NCBI RefSeq assembly: GCF_000300855.1
Contig: NZ_ALJF01000004.1
Coordinates: forward strand, 1 to 64,000
DNA from: Agrobacterium albertimagni AOL15
Lineage (GTDB): Bacteria > Pseudomonadota > Alphaproteobacteria > Rhizobiales > Rhizobiaceae
DNA length: 64,000 nt
Reading direction: 5' to 3'
Shown piece by piece: positions 36,850-47,033 of this stretch (position 1 is its first letter; each line of letters begins with the position of its first letter). The position numbers were made by a program, and so were the translations under genes. The notes below the pieces were generated by a model. The model made no database searches and was not told the DNA's origin. It saw only the letters and a program-made list of their open reading frames with translations.

Positions 36850-38400
36850 TTACTCGTTGATCAGACGACGCAGAAGCTCGATTTCCTGCGACAGCTTCTG
36901 ATCGGCCGAGATCAGTTCCTCGATCTTGCGAACCGCGTGCAAAACTGTCGTGTGGTCACGACCGCCGAAGCGACGACCGATCTCCGGGAAGGAGCGCGGG
37001 GTGAGCGTCTTCGACAGATACATCGCGATCTGGCGTGGCTTGACGATGACGCGTGTGCGGCGGTTCGACACCAGTTCCTGGCGCGAGACGTTGTAATGGC
37101 GGGCCACCACGCGCTGGATGTCTTCGATGCGCACGCGCTTCTGGTCGCCGGCGCCGACGAGATGGGCCAAAAGTTCGTCGACACGCTCGATCGACAGGTT
37201 CGGCTCGAAGGAGCGGCGGAAGAGCAGCTGGTTGAAGGCGCCTTCCAGATCACGGCCGCTGCTGGTGATGTTGCGGGCAACATGCTCCAGGATCTCAGCG
37301 GGGATGTCGATCGACGGATCGTCCTTGCGGGCGACGTCGAGCCGCGACTTCATCATGTCGAGGCGCATATCGTAATCAGGCGCTTCCATTTCGATGGCCA
37401 CACCACCCTGGAGACGCGAACGGACACGCGGATCAAGCGATTCCAGTTCCCAAGGTGCACGGTCAGCGGCGACGACAACCTGCTTGGCGCTGTCGAGCAG
37501 CATGTTCAGGAGGTGGCAGAATTCGTGCTGGATCATCTTACCCTGCAGGAACTGCATGTCGTCGATGATCAGGAGATCGATGTTGCGGAGCGAGTCCTTG
37601 AGCGTCAGGGCATCGTTGTCGCGGATCGCGGTTGCAAAGCGCCACATGAAGTATTCGGCCGTGAGATAGACGACACGCGGCTGGCGCGGGCTCTGGATCG
37701 CCGCATTGGCGACCGCCTGCAACAGGTGCGTCTTGCCGAGACCAACAGATGAATGGATGAAGAGCGGATTGAAGCGCACGGCGCCTGCACCGGCTTCTGC
37801 GATCGTCTTGGCGGCGGCGAGCGCTACGCGGTTCGAGGCACCCTCCACGAAACCATCGAAGGTATAGCGGCTGTCGAGCGGCGAGCCGAACAGCGGGCCT
37901 GCCTGTGTGGTGCGTGTGTTCGACGGCGCATGGGTCTGGGCAGAGGCGATCTGGCCGACGGTCTGCGGTCCGGCCTTGCGCGGCGAAGCCGGCTGGCTGA
38001 CCTCAGATCCGACCGAACGCTCCTCGACGACAGGGCCCCGGGTGCTGCGGCTGGCGCTGCGCACCATGATTTCGACCTTCAGGATCGACGGATCTTCAGC
38101 CTGGAAGATCGACGTGATCAGGTCGAGGTAACGGTTGTTGATCCAAGACTTCAGAAAGGTTGTCGGTACGGTCAGGCGTACCACGCTTTTCGATGCGGAA
38201 TGGAGCTTCAGGCGCCCAAACCAGCTCTGGTACACGTCCACACCAACCTGAGCCTTCAACCGCTTGCTGAATCGTTCAAACAGAGCATCATGCTTCATCT
38301 CGGCATTATCTCCTGCCCCTTCGGAGCATGCGGCGCCGAGCGCCGAATGTGCATTGTCCCCGTTCGCCAACGCACCGGCCGTCATAGAGTTCATATGCAT
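36850..38400 (-). CDS. dnaA: Chromosomal replication initiator DnaA
   Basis: DnaA opens the replication origin. Domain I is [28 protein letters not shown], followed by a linker rich in Ser/Pro/Thr. The AAA+ domain has [12 protein letters not shown] (about 215-225) and [13 protein letters not shown], and the DNA-binding domain has [16 protein letters not shown] near the end. I start at MHMNSMTAG with GGAAGG upstream, giving 516 residues. The frame stays open to 38535, but that extension is not family-like. A long upstream region with clustered GANTC sites precedes it. Confidence 0.96.
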   Translation of the reverse strand: MHMNSMTAGALANGDNAHSALGAACSEGAGDNAEMKHDALFERFSKRLKAQVGVDVYQSWFGRLKLHSASKSVVRLTVPTTFLKSWINNRYLDLITSIFQAEDPSILKVEIMVRSASRSTRGPVVEERSVGSEVSQPASPRKAGPQTVGQIASAQTHAPSNTRTTQAGPLFGSPLDSRYTFDGFVEGASNRVALAAAKTIAEAGAGAVRFNPLFIHSSVGLGKTHLLQAVANAAIQSPRQPRVVYLTAEYFMWRFATAIRDNDALTLKDSLRNIDLLIIDDMQFLQGKMIQHEFCHLLNMLLDSAKQVVVAADRAPWELESLDPRVRSRLQGGVAIEMEAPDYDMRLDMMKSRLDVARKDDPSIDIPAEILEHVARNITSSGRDLEGAFNQLLFRRSFEPNLSIERVDELLAHLVGAGDQKRVRIEDIQRVVARHYNVSRQELVSNRRTRVIVKPRQIAMYLSKTLTPRSFPEIGRRFGGRDHTTVLHAVRKIEELISADQKLSQEIELLRRLINE

Positions 38401-39154
38401 TTTGCCGCCTTCCAAATTCATTCCAGGTGCCGGGCGCGTCCATTGCCGCCCGACAGCCGCTTCATCTCTCGTCGATCCCAGGGGATCGACAGTCCCCGAA
38501 CACATCGTGCCGACTTCAGCCAAAAGCCGGCTCAACTTGCCATCGCCCCCTCACGACAATCGCAGTGCCCATACATGCGGCATCCTCGTCATGCCGCACA
38601 TCCTTGTCCTTGTCGTGGCCACCGGCCACCATCAAGGCGCAAAACCGCCATCACGCGGAAACAGCAAAGTTTCCGATGCAATGTCGATCACTTTATGAGA
38701 AAACGGAATGGAAACACTCCGCCCCGGCAAGAGCGACATGTCACGATGACATTGCTGCCGTCCGGACCGTCGTTTTCGGCCATTGGCTGGCCTCTTGCTG
38801 AGAAACATTAAGGCAGGATCAAAAGCCAAGATCAACACCGATTTTTAGGCTATCGGGCGCTTGGACCATTGACTCTTCGTACTTCATTTTAGCGTCACAT
38901 TCGGGCGAAAAAGAATCGCTTTTGAATCAAGGAGATTCCCAAACGGGCACAAGATGAGGCGTTGGCAATGCGAAAAAATAAAATTTCTCTTGACTCGCAA
39001 GGGGGCCAATCCGCCCCAGCAAGAAGGTAGCCCGCTCAGCGGCACCTCCCAGAACCGTATGAAATCATTGTGTTTTTCATGTCATCGGACTGACAAGATG
39101 CAGTGCAGCAGAAAACTCTAAAACATCAATTTTCAATAATCGTAAGCGACAACG
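38401..39154. other. dnaA upstream region
   Basis: There are 811 bp between dnaA and rpsT with no supported gene. The part next to dnaA is G+C-rich. From about 38810 to 39150 it is clearly A+T-rich. Five GANTC sites lie in 38871-38996. No consensus DnaA boxes (TTATCCACA) were found, so there is no case for an origin here. The region must hold the dnaA promoter on the minus strand, but I could not fix a convincing -35/-10 pair. Confidence 0.6.
38871..38996. promoter_or_regulatory. GANTC (CcrM) methylation-site cluster
   Basis: GANTC sites start at 38871 (GACTC), 38913 (GAATC), 38924 (GAATC), 38934 (GATTC) and 38992 (GACTC): five in 126 bp, against roughly one per 256 by chance in even-composition DNA. 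CcrM methylates these sites in alphaproteobacteria, and in Caulobacter methylation affects dnaA expression. Confidence 0.65.
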
Positions 39155-39181
39155 ACAAAAAGCCCGGCGCGACGCCAGGCT
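39155..39181 (-). terminator. rpsT terminator
   Basis: On the minus strand AGCCTGGCG and CGCCGGGCT (39161-39181) make a 9-bp stem with one G-U pair and a 3-base loop, followed by a run of T. It lies 30 bp after the rpsT stop. Confidence 0.85.
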
Positions 39182-39211
39182 CTTCGAAAAATGTCAGAAA
39201 GGTGTCTAAAA

Positions 39212-39478
39212 TTAGACAGCCAGGGCCTTCACACGAGCGGCCAGACGCGAGATCTTCCGCGATGCCGTGTTGGCGTGAACCACACCCTTGGTGGCAGCGC
39301 GCTGGATCTCAGGCTGAGCTGCCTGAAGGGCGTCCTTGGCGACAGCAGCGTCACCGGAAGCGATGGCTTCTTCGACCTTGCGGATGAAACCACGGACCCG
39401 CGAACGACGAGCCTTGTTGACTGCAGTACGGGCAGCGATCTTGCGGGTCGCCTTCTTCGCCGAAGTTGTGTTGGCCAT
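39212..39478 (-). CDS. rpsT: 30S ribosomal protein S20
   Basis: S20 binds 16S rRNA early in 30S assembly. The 88 residues start [31 protein letters not shown] and are very basic. The start is chosen by family length and the GAGAGAGG ribosome site. The frame is open farther upstream without family similarity. A hairpin TGGGAAA/TTTCCCA (39567-39591) lies in the leader. Position between dnaA and the enoyl-CoA hydratase is conserved in rhizobia. Confidence 0.97.
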   Translation of the reverse strand: MANTTSAKKATRKIAARTAVNKARRSRVRGFIRKVEEAIASGDAAVAKDALQAAQPEIQRAATKGVVHANTASRKISRLAARVKALAV

Positions 39479-39667
39479 GATGCCTCTCTCGAATTCAAAC
39501 CAAAGCCCACCATCGCCGCGTCGGGTCGTTGCGACCTGCCATACCAGCACTTGGGGAGCTGTTTCATGGGAAAAGCGCATCGGCTTTCCCAACCGTGGGC
39601 GGGCATATAGCGGGAAAGCGCGAATGCGTCAACGCGGATTCTGCAGATAACGCGCCTTCCCTTGCGC

Positions 39668-40441
39668 TTATCTGTGCTTGAAGGCGGGCTTCCGCTTCTC
39701 GACGAAGGCCGCCATGCCCTCCTTCTGGTCATCGGTCGCAAACAGCGAATGAAACAGCCGGCGTTCGAAGCGCAATCCTTCGCTCAAGGTCTGCTCGAAG
39801 GCGCGATTGACGGCCTCCTTGGCCATCATCACTGACGGGAGAGAGAAGGAGGCAATCTTGGCGGCGGCCTCCAGCGCCTCGTCCAGCAGCCGCTCGGGCT
39901 CGACGACGCGCGCTACCAGACCGGCACTTTCCGCTTCCGCTGCGTCCATCATGCGTCCTGTCAGGCAGAGATCCATGGCCTTCGCCTTGCCGACGGCGCG
40001 GGTAAGCCGCTGCGAGCCGCCCATGCCGGGAATGATGCCGAGGGTGATCTCGGGCTGGCCGAACTTCGCGGTCTTCGAGGCGATGATGAAGTCGCACATC
40101 ATGGCGAGCTCACAGCCACCGCCGAGCGCAAAACCGGAGACGGCGGCGATGAAGGGCTTACGGAAGCCGGCAATGTGATCCCAACCGCCGATGAAGTCAC
40201 CGGTATAGGTGTCGACGAAACCAAGCGACTGCATTTCCTTGATGTCAGCGCCGGCAGCGAAAGCCTTTTCCGAGCCTGTGAGCACCACGGCGCCGACGCT
40301 CGCGTCGGCCTGTAGTTCGCTCAAGAGTTGGCTGAGCTCGCGCATGACCGTCGAGTTCAGGGCATTCAGCGCCTGGGGCCGGTTCAGCGTCACCAGCGCA
40401 ACGCGGTCGCGCCGTTCGATCAGCAGGGTTTCAAATGACAT
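39668..40441 (-). CDS. Enoyl-CoA hydratase
   Basis: This is a crotonase-fold enzyme that hydrates trans-2-enoyl-CoA in fatty-acid breakdown. The oxyanion-hole segments are [12 protein letters not shown] and [14 protein letters not shown], with the catalytic glutamate region [20 protein letters not shown]. The start [11 protein letters not shown] follows GGAGGAGG and gives 257 residues. The exact chain-length preference cannot be read. It lies between mutM and rpsT. Confidence 0.94.
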   Translation of the reverse strand: MSFETLLIERRDRVALVTLNRPQALNALNSTVMRELSQLLSELQADASVGAVVLTGSEKAFAAGADIKEMQSLGFVDTYTGDFIGGWDHIAGFRKPFIAAVSGFALGGGCELAMMCDFIIASKTAKFGQPEITLGIIPGMGGSQRLTRAVGKAKAMDLCLTGRMMDAAEAESAGLVARVVEPERLLDEALEAAAKIASFSLPSVMMAKEAVNRAFEQTLSEGLRFERRLFHSLFATDDQKEGMAAFVEKRKPAFKHR

Positions 40442-40468
40442 GGCTTCCTCCTCCACGGCCCGAAGGCC

Positions 40469-41359
40469 TCATTTCTGGCAGGTGCGACAATAGAATGTCG
40501 AGCGGCCGGATTGAACTATTCTTTCGACGGTACCCCTGCAACCATCCGTGAGGCAGGGCTTTCCCTCCCGATCATAGGCGCGGAAGGAATGCTGAAAGTA
40601 ACCCAGCGTACCGTCCGCCTGGATATGGTCGCGCAGCGACGAACCACCCGCCTCGATCGCATCGGCAATCACCTCGCGGATCGACTGGGTGAGCAGTCCG
40701 AGTTCCACCTTCGGTTTGCCCTTGGCCGTGACGAGGGTTGAGACCTTGCGGGTCGGCGACAGATGCGATCGCCATAGCGCTTCACAAACATAGATGTTGC
40801 CGAGGCCGGCAATGACCTTCTGATCGAGCAGCGCGCCCTTCAATGGCTGGCTGCGACCTGCAAAACGGGTCGCCAGATAGTCCGGGGAGAGGATATTGCC
40901 GACGGGCTCGGGGCCGAGATCGCGAAATGCGGGATAGGTGTCGAGCGCGGAGCGCGCCATCAGCTCCATGAAACCGAACCGACGCGGGTCATTATAGACG
41001 ACGCGGACAGGCCCCTCCGGACGCTGCAGATGAAAGACGACGTGGTCGTGTTTCTCATCCTTGCTGCGCTCGTGGTGGAAGACGCCGGGGATATCCGCCT
41101 CGGCTGCGGCTTCGATGCGGAACGAACCGGACATGCCGAGATGGGCAATGACAGTCAGATCGTCCTCAAGGTCGACGAGCAGATACTTCGCCCGACGGGA
41201 CAGCGCGAGGATACGCCGACCTTCGACCCTTGCGGCAAAATCGCGCGGCAGAGGAAAGCGCAGATCCGGCCTGCGAAGCTCCAGGCGCTGCAGACTGGCG
41301 CCCTCCATGGTCGGTGCTAAGCCGCGTCTGACTGTCTCAACCTCTGGCAATTCCGGCAT
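40469..41359 (-). CDS. mutM: Formamidopyrimidine-DNA glycosylase
   Basis: MutM (Fpg) removes 8-oxoguanine and nicks the site. The catalytic N-terminus is [14 protein letters not shown], where Pro2 becomes the nucleophile and Glu3 assists. The C-terminal zinc finger is CLTDGC ... FYCRTC. The 296 residues are normal for alphaproteobacteria. It is divergent from ubiE, and the two flank a 137-bp promoter region. Confidence 0.97.
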   Translation of the reverse strand: MPELPEVETVRRGLAPTMEGASLQRLELRRPDLRFPLPRDFAARVEGRRILALSRRAKYLLVDLEDDLTVIAHLGMSGSFRIEAAAEADIPGVFHHERSKDEKHDHVVFHLQRPEGPVRVVYNDPRRFGFMELMARSALDTYPAFRDLGPEPVGNILSPDYLATRFAGRSQPLKGALLDQKVIAGLGNIYVCEALWRSHLSPTRKVSTLVTAKGKPKVELGLLTQSIREVIADAIEAGGSSLRDHIQADGTLGYFQHSFRAYDREGKPCLTDGCRGTVERIVQSGRSTFYCRTCQK

Positions 41360-41496
41360 TTCAGCCCATCTTTCTGTTTGAACAGCTTCTTTAAAGGTCT
41401 ATACACCAGCGAAGCCAAGGCTTCCCCTGCGCAGATAGCGCGGGACAGGCCTTTTCGCTATGGTCCGCCGACCGTTCCGATATGTGGAGTGAACCG

Positions 41497-42273
41497 ATGA
41501 CTGCAAGCCGCATTTCCGCCGATGGCGGCATGGAAACCTCCTACGGGTTCCGCCAGGTCGACGAGCAGGAAAAGCAGGGCCTGGTCAACGATGTCTTCCA
41601 CAAGGTGGCCAAGCGCTACGACATCATGAACGACGTGATGTCGGCCGGCCTGCACCGTGTCTGGAAGGACGCGATGGTAGCGGCTCTCAACCCACGCAAG
41701 GATCAGAACTACAAGGTGCTCGACGTTGCTGGCGGCACGGGCGACATCGCCTTCCGTATCGTCGAAGCCTCCAACCGGATGGCGCATGCGACCGTTCTCG
41801 ACATCAACGGCTCCATGCTGGGCGTCGGCGCCGAGCGGGCGGAGAAGAAGGGACTTTCCCCGAACCTCACCTTCGTCGAGGCCAATGCCGAAAGCCTGCC
41901 CTTCGAGGACAACAGCTTCGACGCTTATACGATCGCCTTCGGCATCCGCAATGTGCCGCATATCGACGTGGCGCTGTCGGAGGCCTTCCGCGTTCTGAAG
42001 CGCGGCGGACGCCTGCTCGTTCTGGAGTTCTCCGAAGTCGAACTGCCGTTGCTCGACAAGGTCTATGATGCCTGGTCGTTCAATGCGATCCCGCGCTTCG
42101 GCAAGATGATCACCGGCGATGCCGAACCCTATCAATATCTCGTGGAGTCGATCCGCAAATTCCCGAACCAGCCGGATTTCGCCCGGATGATCGAGCGGGC
42201 CGGATTCTCCAACGTTCGCTTCACCAACTACACCGGCGGCATCGCGGCGCTCCATTCCGGCTGGAAGATCTGA
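41497..42273 (+). CDS. ubiE: Ubiquinone/menaquinone C-methyltransferase UbiE
   Basis: UbiE performs the C-methylation step of ubiquinone synthesis. The family start [34 protein letters not shown] is followed by motif [16 protein letters not shown] and the late ISEFPNQ-like [13 protein letters not shown]. The start at 41497 ([10 protein letters not shown]) follows GGAGTG and gives 258 residues. ubiB begins 5 bp after its stop. Confidence 0.97.
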   Translation: MTASRISADGGMETSYGFRQVDEQEKQGLVNDVFHKVAKRYDIMNDVMSAGLHRVWKDAMVAALNPRKDQNYKVLDVAGGTGDIAFRIVEASNRMAHATVLDINGSMLGVGAERAEKKGLSPNLTFVEANAESLPFEDNSFDAYTIAFGIRNVPHIDVALSEAFRVLKRGGRLLVLEFSEVELPLLDKVYDAWSFNAIPRFGKMITGDAEPYQYLVESIRKFPNQPDFARMIERAGFSNVRFTNYTGGIAALHSGWKI

Positions 42274-42278
42274 GGCGC

Positions 42279-43853
42279 ATGAGCACGATCGGGGCATATT
42301 TCCGTCTGGCACGGGTTGGCTGGGTGCTGGTGCGCGAAGGGGTCGTCGCTGCCCTTCCGTCAGAAGGACTGCCGCCGCTCGTCGGGATCGCCAAGGCGGC
42401 CGTCGCGCCGCTCGCGCGCGGCCGTGCGAAGTCCGTCGAGCGTTCCGATCGCCTGGCTAGGGCCGTGGCGCGTCTCGGCCCATCCTATGTGAAGATCGGC
42501 CAGTTTCTCGCCACCCGGCCCGATGTGGTCGGCGCCGAGTTCGCTGAGGATCTCGCAGGCCTTCAGGACCGGATGGATTTCTTCCCGACTGAAGCCTCGA
42601 AGACGACCATTCAGGAATCGCTCGGCCGCTCCATCGATGAGCTCTACACGCATTTCGGTGAACCCATCGCCGCCGCTTCGATCGCCCAGGTGCATCCCGC
42701 TGAGGTCGCGACGCCCGAGGGCTCGCGAAAGGTCGCCGTCAAGGTGATCCGCCCGGGCGTACGCAAGCGCTTTGCGGCCGATCTCGAGGCCATGTATCTC
42801 GTCTCGCATCTCCAGGAACGCTTCCTGGCGCATACGCGGCGTCTGCGGCCCGTCGAGGTGACGAAGACACTGGAGCAGACGACCAAGGTGGAGATGGATC
42901 TCCGGCTCGAGGCTGCGGCCCTGTCCGAGATTGCTGAGAACACCAAGGACGACCCGGGCTTCCGCGTGCCCGAAGTCGACTGGGAACGCACGGGCCGCGA
43001 CGTCGTCACCATGGAATGGATCGATGGTGTCAAGATGTCGGATGTCGAAGGCTTGCGCGCCGCCGGCCATGACCTCAACGCGCTCGCCGACACGCTGATT
43101 CAGTCTTTCCTGCGCCATACGCTGCGCGACGGCTTCTTCCATGCCGACATGCATCCAGGCAATCTCTTCGTCGATCCGGCCGGCATGATCGTCGCCGTCG
43201 ACATGGGTATTGCCGGGCGGCTCGGAAAGAAGGAACGCCGCTTCCTCGCCGAGATCCTTTATGGCTTCATCACGCGCGACTACATGCGCGTGGCCGAAGT
43301 GCATTTCGAGGCCGGCTACGTGCCGTCGCACCACAATGTCGCGAGCTTCGCCCAGGCAATCCGGGCGATTGGCGAGCCGATCCACGGGCAGCCGGCCGAG
43401 ACCATCTCGATGGGCAAGCTACTGACGCTGCTGTTCGAAGTCACCGAGATCTTCGATATGCAGACACGCCCTGAACTGGTGATGCTGCAAAAGACCATGG
43501 TTGTCGTCGAGGGTGTCTCGCGCATTCTCAATCCGCGCTTCAACATGTGGAAGGCCGCGGATCCCGTCGTTTCGCAGTGGATTCGCGACAATCTCGGTCC
43601 GAAACGCATTGCGACCGACCTCAAGGACGGCGCCAAGGCGGCACTCAGGCTGGCCGAAGCGCTGCCGGAAATCGCCACCAAGACCGAGAAGCTTCATGGC
43701 GAGATCGTACGCATGAGCGAGGAAGGCCTGCGTTTCGATGCCGAGACCGCCGAGCGCATCGGACGGGCAGAAGCGCGACATACGCGGTCTGGCCGGATCG
43801 CGCTCTGGGTGATCGCGGTCGCAGCGGTGGTGATCGCCTTCCAGGTTTCCTAA
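42279..43853 (+). CDS. ubiB: Ubiquinone biosynthesis protein UbiB
   Basis: UbiB is an atypical ADCK-family kinase-like ATPase needed for coenzyme Q synthesis. The A-rich loop appears in AAASIAQVHPAEV, the lysine motif in VAVKVIRPGV, and the catalytic region in FFHADMHPGNLFVDPAGMIVAVDMGIAG. One membrane helix ends the protein (IALWVIAVAAVVIAFQVS), and at 524 residues it is standard. It forms an operon with ubiE. Confidence 0.96.
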   Translation: MSTIGAYFRLARVGWVLVREGVVAALPSEGLPPLVGIAKAAVAPLARGRAKSVERSDRLARAVARLGPSYVKIGQFLATRPDVVGAEFAEDLAGLQDRMDFFPTEASKTTIQESLGRSIDELYTHFGEPIAAASIAQVHPAEVATPEGSRKVAVKVIRPGVRKRFAADLEAMYLVSHLQERFLAHTRRLRPVEVTKTLEQTTKVEMDLRLEAAALSEIAENTKDDPGFRVPEVDWERTGRDVVTMEWIDGVKMSDVEGLRAAGHDLNALADTLIQSFLRHTLRDGFFHADMHPGNLFVDPAGMIVAVDMGIAGRLGKKERRFLAEILYGFITRDYMRVAEVHFEAGYVPSHHNVASFAQAIRAIGEPIHGQPAETISMGKLLTLLFEVTEIFDMQTRPELVMLQKTMVVVEGVSRILNPRFNMWKAADPVVSQWIRDNLGPKRIATDLKDGAKAALRLAEALPEIATKTEKLHGEIVRMSEEGLRFDAETAERIGRAEARHTRSGRIALWVIAVAAVVIAFQVS

Positions 43854-43898
43854 GCCCGCAGTCACAAGAAATAAAACACAGTTCCTCGATTTCTCGAT

Positions 43899-43923
43899 GG
43901 AACAAAGTCGTTCATCATGCGTT
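43899..43923 (+). promoter_or_regulatory. EcfG (general stress response) promoter
   Basis: GGAAC (43899-43903), 16 bp, CGTT (43920-43923) matches the alphaproteobacterial EcfG consensus GGAAC-N16-17-cGTT. It lies 39 bp before the start of the CHASE3 kinase gene, a suitable distance for driving the three-gene signalling operon. Confidence 0.65.
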
Positions 43924-43962
43924 CGAACTTGAAAACGCGTTGTTTGTTCCGTCGGGAGTTAC

Positions 43963-45450
43963 ATGTCCGCTACTCAAACCGGCTTCGTCCGGTCCACGCT
44001 GCTCTTTCTCCTGATCGGCACTGCAATCCTCGTCGGCATTATCCTCGCGACCTTCGGTCTCGTCGAGCGCACCCAGACGACCTTTGAATATATTCTGCAG
44101 GAGCGCAACATCCGGCGAATGTCGGCCGACCTCATGCAGAAGCTGACCGACGCCGAGACAGGCCAGCGCGGCTTCGTCATCACGCGCAACGAACTGTTCC
44201 TCCAGCCCTACGAGTCCGCCGTTGGCGAGATTCGCGAAGAGGTCGACAGGCTTGCGGCAGCGGTTGCCGATCGCCCGATCAAGGCGGCCCAGATGGACCG
44301 GCTGCGTGACCGGATCCGCGGGAAACTCGCGGAGATGGGGCAAGCGATCAATCTCGTGCGCAGCGGCGAGCAGGCGCAGGCCGTCGAGTTGATCCAGAGC
44401 GATGTCGGCCGTGAGCTTATGGACGACATCCGCTCCATGCTCGATCAGTTCAAGTCGCTTTCGGACGCCAATGTCGAGCGAGGGACCGAGGCCCAGATCA
44501 GCGCGACCGAGCAGCTTCAATGGATCACGGTCGGCGGCGGCATCGCCATCATTGCCGTGATGGGAGGTGCGATCCTGGTCGTCGCCCAGCATGTGCGTGC
44601 GCTGGCGGCTTCCCGGCGTGAGGTGGAGGTCTTGAACCAGGGTCTCGAGGCCCGCGTGGAAGAGCGCACCGAAGATCTCATGCAGGCAAACCAGGAGATC
44701 CAGCGCTTCGCCTATATCGTCACGCATGATCTGAGAGCACCGCTCGTCAATATCATGGGCTTTACTTCGGAGCTCGATGCCTCGCTGAAATCCTTGCAGG
44801 CCTATGTCCTGAACGACGGCAAGCCGGTATCCGAAGAAGAGATCCGCGAAGCCAGACTGGCTGCGTCAGAGGATCTTCCCGAAGCCATCGGCTTCATTCG
44901 CTCGTCGACGAAGAAGATGGACGGACTGATCAACGCGATCCTCAAGATTTCGCGCGACGGGCGGCGTCAGTTGAAGCCCGAAATCGTCGAACTACAGCCG
45001 ATGCTGGAGACCATCACCAACAGCGTCTACCACCAGATCAGCGAAAGCGACGGAAGTATCGATCTCGACATCAAGGCGACCCGCCTCAACACCGATCGAT
45101 TGTCGGTCGAACAAATCCTTGGTAACCTTTTCGACAATGCTATCAAGTACAAGCATCCCCAGCGGCCCCTGACCCTCGCCGTCCGAACCGCGCCCGAAGG
45201 GCGTCACATGGTAAGGATCGAGGTGGAGGATAACGGCCGTGGCATTGCAGAGCAGGACCACGAACGCATTTTCGAACTTTTCCGCCGCTCCGGGCAGCAG
45301 GATAAATCGGGTGAAGGCATCGGCCTTGCCCATGTCCGCTCACTGGCACGGAACCTTGGAGGGGAGATAACCGTTCGATCCCGTTTAGGAGAAGGGTCAA
45401 CCTTCGTACTGCGACTGCCATCTGATCTGTCACGCTTGGTACGGAGTTGA
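43963..45450 (+). CDS. CHASE3-domain sensor histidine kinase
   Basis: A membrane helix at about 10-32 is followed by a periplasmic CHASE3-like domain (MQKLTDAETGQRGFVITR, to about 180), a second helix (about 188-208), a coiled coil, a HisKA domain with phosphoacceptor H255 in YIVTHDLRAPLVNI, and an ATPase domain with LGNLFDNAIKYKHP and DNGRGIAEQDHERIFELF. The FAYIVTHDLRAPL form is the phytochrome-like kinase type that often pairs with Rcp1-like receivers, and one follows 2 bp downstream. An EcfG-type promoter precedes it. Confidence 0.93.
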   Translation: MSATQTGFVRSTLLFLLIGTAILVGIILATFGLVERTQTTFEYILQERNIRRMSADLMQKLTDAETGQRGFVITRNELFLQPYESAVGEIREEVDRLAAAVADRPIKAAQMDRLRDRIRGKLAEMGQAINLVRSGEQAQAVELIQSDVGRELMDDIRSMLDQFKSLSDANVERGTEAQISATEQLQWITVGGGIAIIAVMGGAILVVAQHVRALAASRREVEVLNQGLEARVEERTEDLMQANQEIQRFAYIVTHDLRAPLVNIMGFTSELDASLKSLQAYVLNDGKPVSEEEIREARLAASEDLPEAIGFIRSSTKKMDGLINAILKISRDGRRQLKPEIVELQPMLETITNSVYHQISESDGSIDLDIKATRLNTDRLSVEQILGNLFDNAIKYKHPQRPLTLAVRTAPEGRHMVRIEVEDNGRGIAEQDHERIFELFRRSGQQDKSGEGIGLAHVRSLARNLGGEITVRSRLGEGSTFVLRLPSDLSRLVRS

Positions 45451-45452
45451 TA

Positions 45453-45890
45453 ATGAAAGCCGTGGGAAAAGAAGTCACCATTGTCATGGTGGAAGACGAC
45501 GAGGGTCATGCCCGTCTGATCGAGAAGAACGTGCGTCGCGCCGGCGTGAACAACGAGATCGTGCCCTTCACCAACGGCACCGAGGCGCTCGACTACGTCC
45601 TGGGCACGGATCGCAGCGGCAAGGTCTCCGAAGATCGCTATCTGCTGATCCTGCTCGACCTCAATTTGCCTGACATGTCGGGCACCGATATTCTCGACCA
45701 GATTAAATCCAATCCGCACACGCGACGGCTCCCGGTCGTCATCCTCACGACAACGGATGACGAACGCGAAATCCAGCGCTGCTACGATCTCGGGGCCAAT
45801 GTCTATATTACCAAACCTGTCGATTACGACAATTTCGCCAACGCCATTCGCCAGCTCGGACTGTTCTTTTCCGTCATGCAGATCCCCTGA
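45453..45890 (+). CDS. Single-domain response regulator (Rcp1-like)
   Basis: This is a stand-alone receiver of 145 residues with the acidic pocket E14-D15-D16, phosphoacceptor D69 (LILLDLNLPDMSG), T/S (ILTTTDD) and K (ITKPVDY). It has no output domain, so it acts by protein contact or as a phosphate shuttle. It sits between the CHASE3 kinase and the receiver-kinase, with GGAG six bases before the ATG, and all three are probably one phosphorelay. Confidence 0.94.
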   Translation: MKAVGKEVTIVMVEDDEGHARLIEKNVRRAGVNNEIVPFTNGTEALDYVLGTDRSGKVSEDRYLLILLDLNLPDMSGTDILDQIKSNPHTRRLPVVILTTTDDEREIQRCYDLGANVYITKPVDYDNFANAIRQLGLFFSVMQIP

Positions 45891-45903
45891 CGGCGGCCGG
45901 GAG

Positions 45904-46944
45904 ATGAGCTTCAGCGTTCTCTACATCGATGACGATGCTGCCATTGCCCGGCTGGTCCAGAGGCATATGGGCCGGCTCGGCCATGAGGTGTCGCATGCAG
46001 AGAACGCCGAAGACGCGCTCGAACTCCTGAAGACGTCAGGGTTCGATGTCGTGGTGCTCGACCATTACCTGCGCCAGACGACCGGCCATGAGGTGCTGGG
46101 CCGCATGCGCGAGGCCGAAATCGACGTGCCCGTGGTCTATGTTACCGGATCCAACGAGGCGCAGGTCGCGATCGAGGCGATCAAGGCGGGTGCTGCTGAC
46201 TACGTCATCAAGACGGTCAGCGACGACTTCCTGTCGCTCTTGTCGAGCGCAATCGAGCAGACGGTTGCCAATGCCCAGCTGCGTGCGGCCAAGGCCCGCG
46301 CCGATGAAGAGATCCGGCTCGGCAAGGAACGCGCAGAGGCGCTGCTGGCCGAGGTCAACCATCGCGTCGCCAATTCGCTGGCGCTGGTCGCCAGCCTGCT
46401 GAGACTGCAGATCTCTGCCGCCCGCAGCGACGAAGTGAAGGCGGAACTGGCGGAAACCCAGGCCCGCATTACGGCCATCGCCGGCATGCATCGCAGTCTC
46501 TACACCTCGGACGACGTCAGCCGGGTGGAACTCGATCGCTATCTCAACCGGCTCACCGTTGAGCTCTACAATTCGCTGCATAGCGCCGAAAAGCCTGTGC
46601 GCCTCCTGCTCGATGCAGATTCCATCTCCCTCAGCGCCGACAAGGCGGTTTCGGTCGGCATGATCGTCACGGAACTTGTTACCAACGCCTTCAAATATGC
46701 CTATGCGCCCGGACAGGCCGGCGATATCCGGGTGCATCTGAAGATGCGGGGCGACGGCGAGGCGCTGCTTCGGGTCGAGGATGACGGCGTCGGCATCGAT
46801 CCGCAGAGCGCGCCGAAGGGAACCGGTCTCGGGAGCCGTATTGTCAAATCCATGGCCTCGACGCTCGGAGACGGGCTGCACTATCTCGAAGGCACGCATG
46901 GCACCGTCGCGGAAGTCCCGCTGAAGCTCGACAACGGAGCTTGA
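45904..46944 (+). CDS. Receiver fused to HWE/HisKA_2-type kinase
   Basis: The order is unusual for a hybrid kinase: the receiver comes first (LYIDDDAAIARL, phosphoacceptor D53 in VVVLDHYLRQ). A HisKA_2 dimerisation domain with H153 (EVNHRVANSLALVASLL) and an ATPase domain (VTELVTNAFKYAYAPGQAG and VEDDGVGIDPQSAPKGTGLG) follow. It has 346 residues and no membrane segment. Kinases of this type can feed the PhyR-EcfG general stress pathway, which suits the upstream promoter. Confidence 0.92.
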   Translation: MSFSVLYIDDDAAIARLVQRHMGRLGHEVSHAENAEDALELLKTSGFDVVVLDHYLRQTTGHEVLGRMREAEIDVPVVYVTGSNEAQVAIEAIKAGAADYVIKTVSDDFLSLLSSAIEQTVANAQLRAAKARADEEIRLGKERAEALLAEVNHRVANSLALVASLLRLQISAARSDEVKAELAETQARITAIAGMHRSLYTSDDVSRVELDRYLNRLTVELYNSLHSAEKPVRLLLDADSISLSADKAVSVGMIVTELVTNAFKYAYAPGQAGDIRVHLKMRGDGEALLRVEDDGVGIDPQSAPKGTGLGSRIVKSMASTLGDGLHYLEGTHGTVAEVPLKLDNGA

Positions 46945-47033
46945 GGCACGCCGTTTACCAGTCCCAGTCTCGATGATTTGCCAGCGACCGGAATTGCGCT
47001 AGGGTCGCGCCCGCACAGAAAGGGTTGCACTCC

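Noticed and set aside
38819..38887. 22-codon upstream frame before dnaA (minus strand)
   Set aside because: It has no ribosome binding site and nothing to distinguish it from chance in an A+T-rich region.
38401..39211. Replication origin beside dnaA
   Set aside because: No DnaA-box consensus was found, and in Rhizobiales the chromosomal origin is usually near hemE rather than dnaA.
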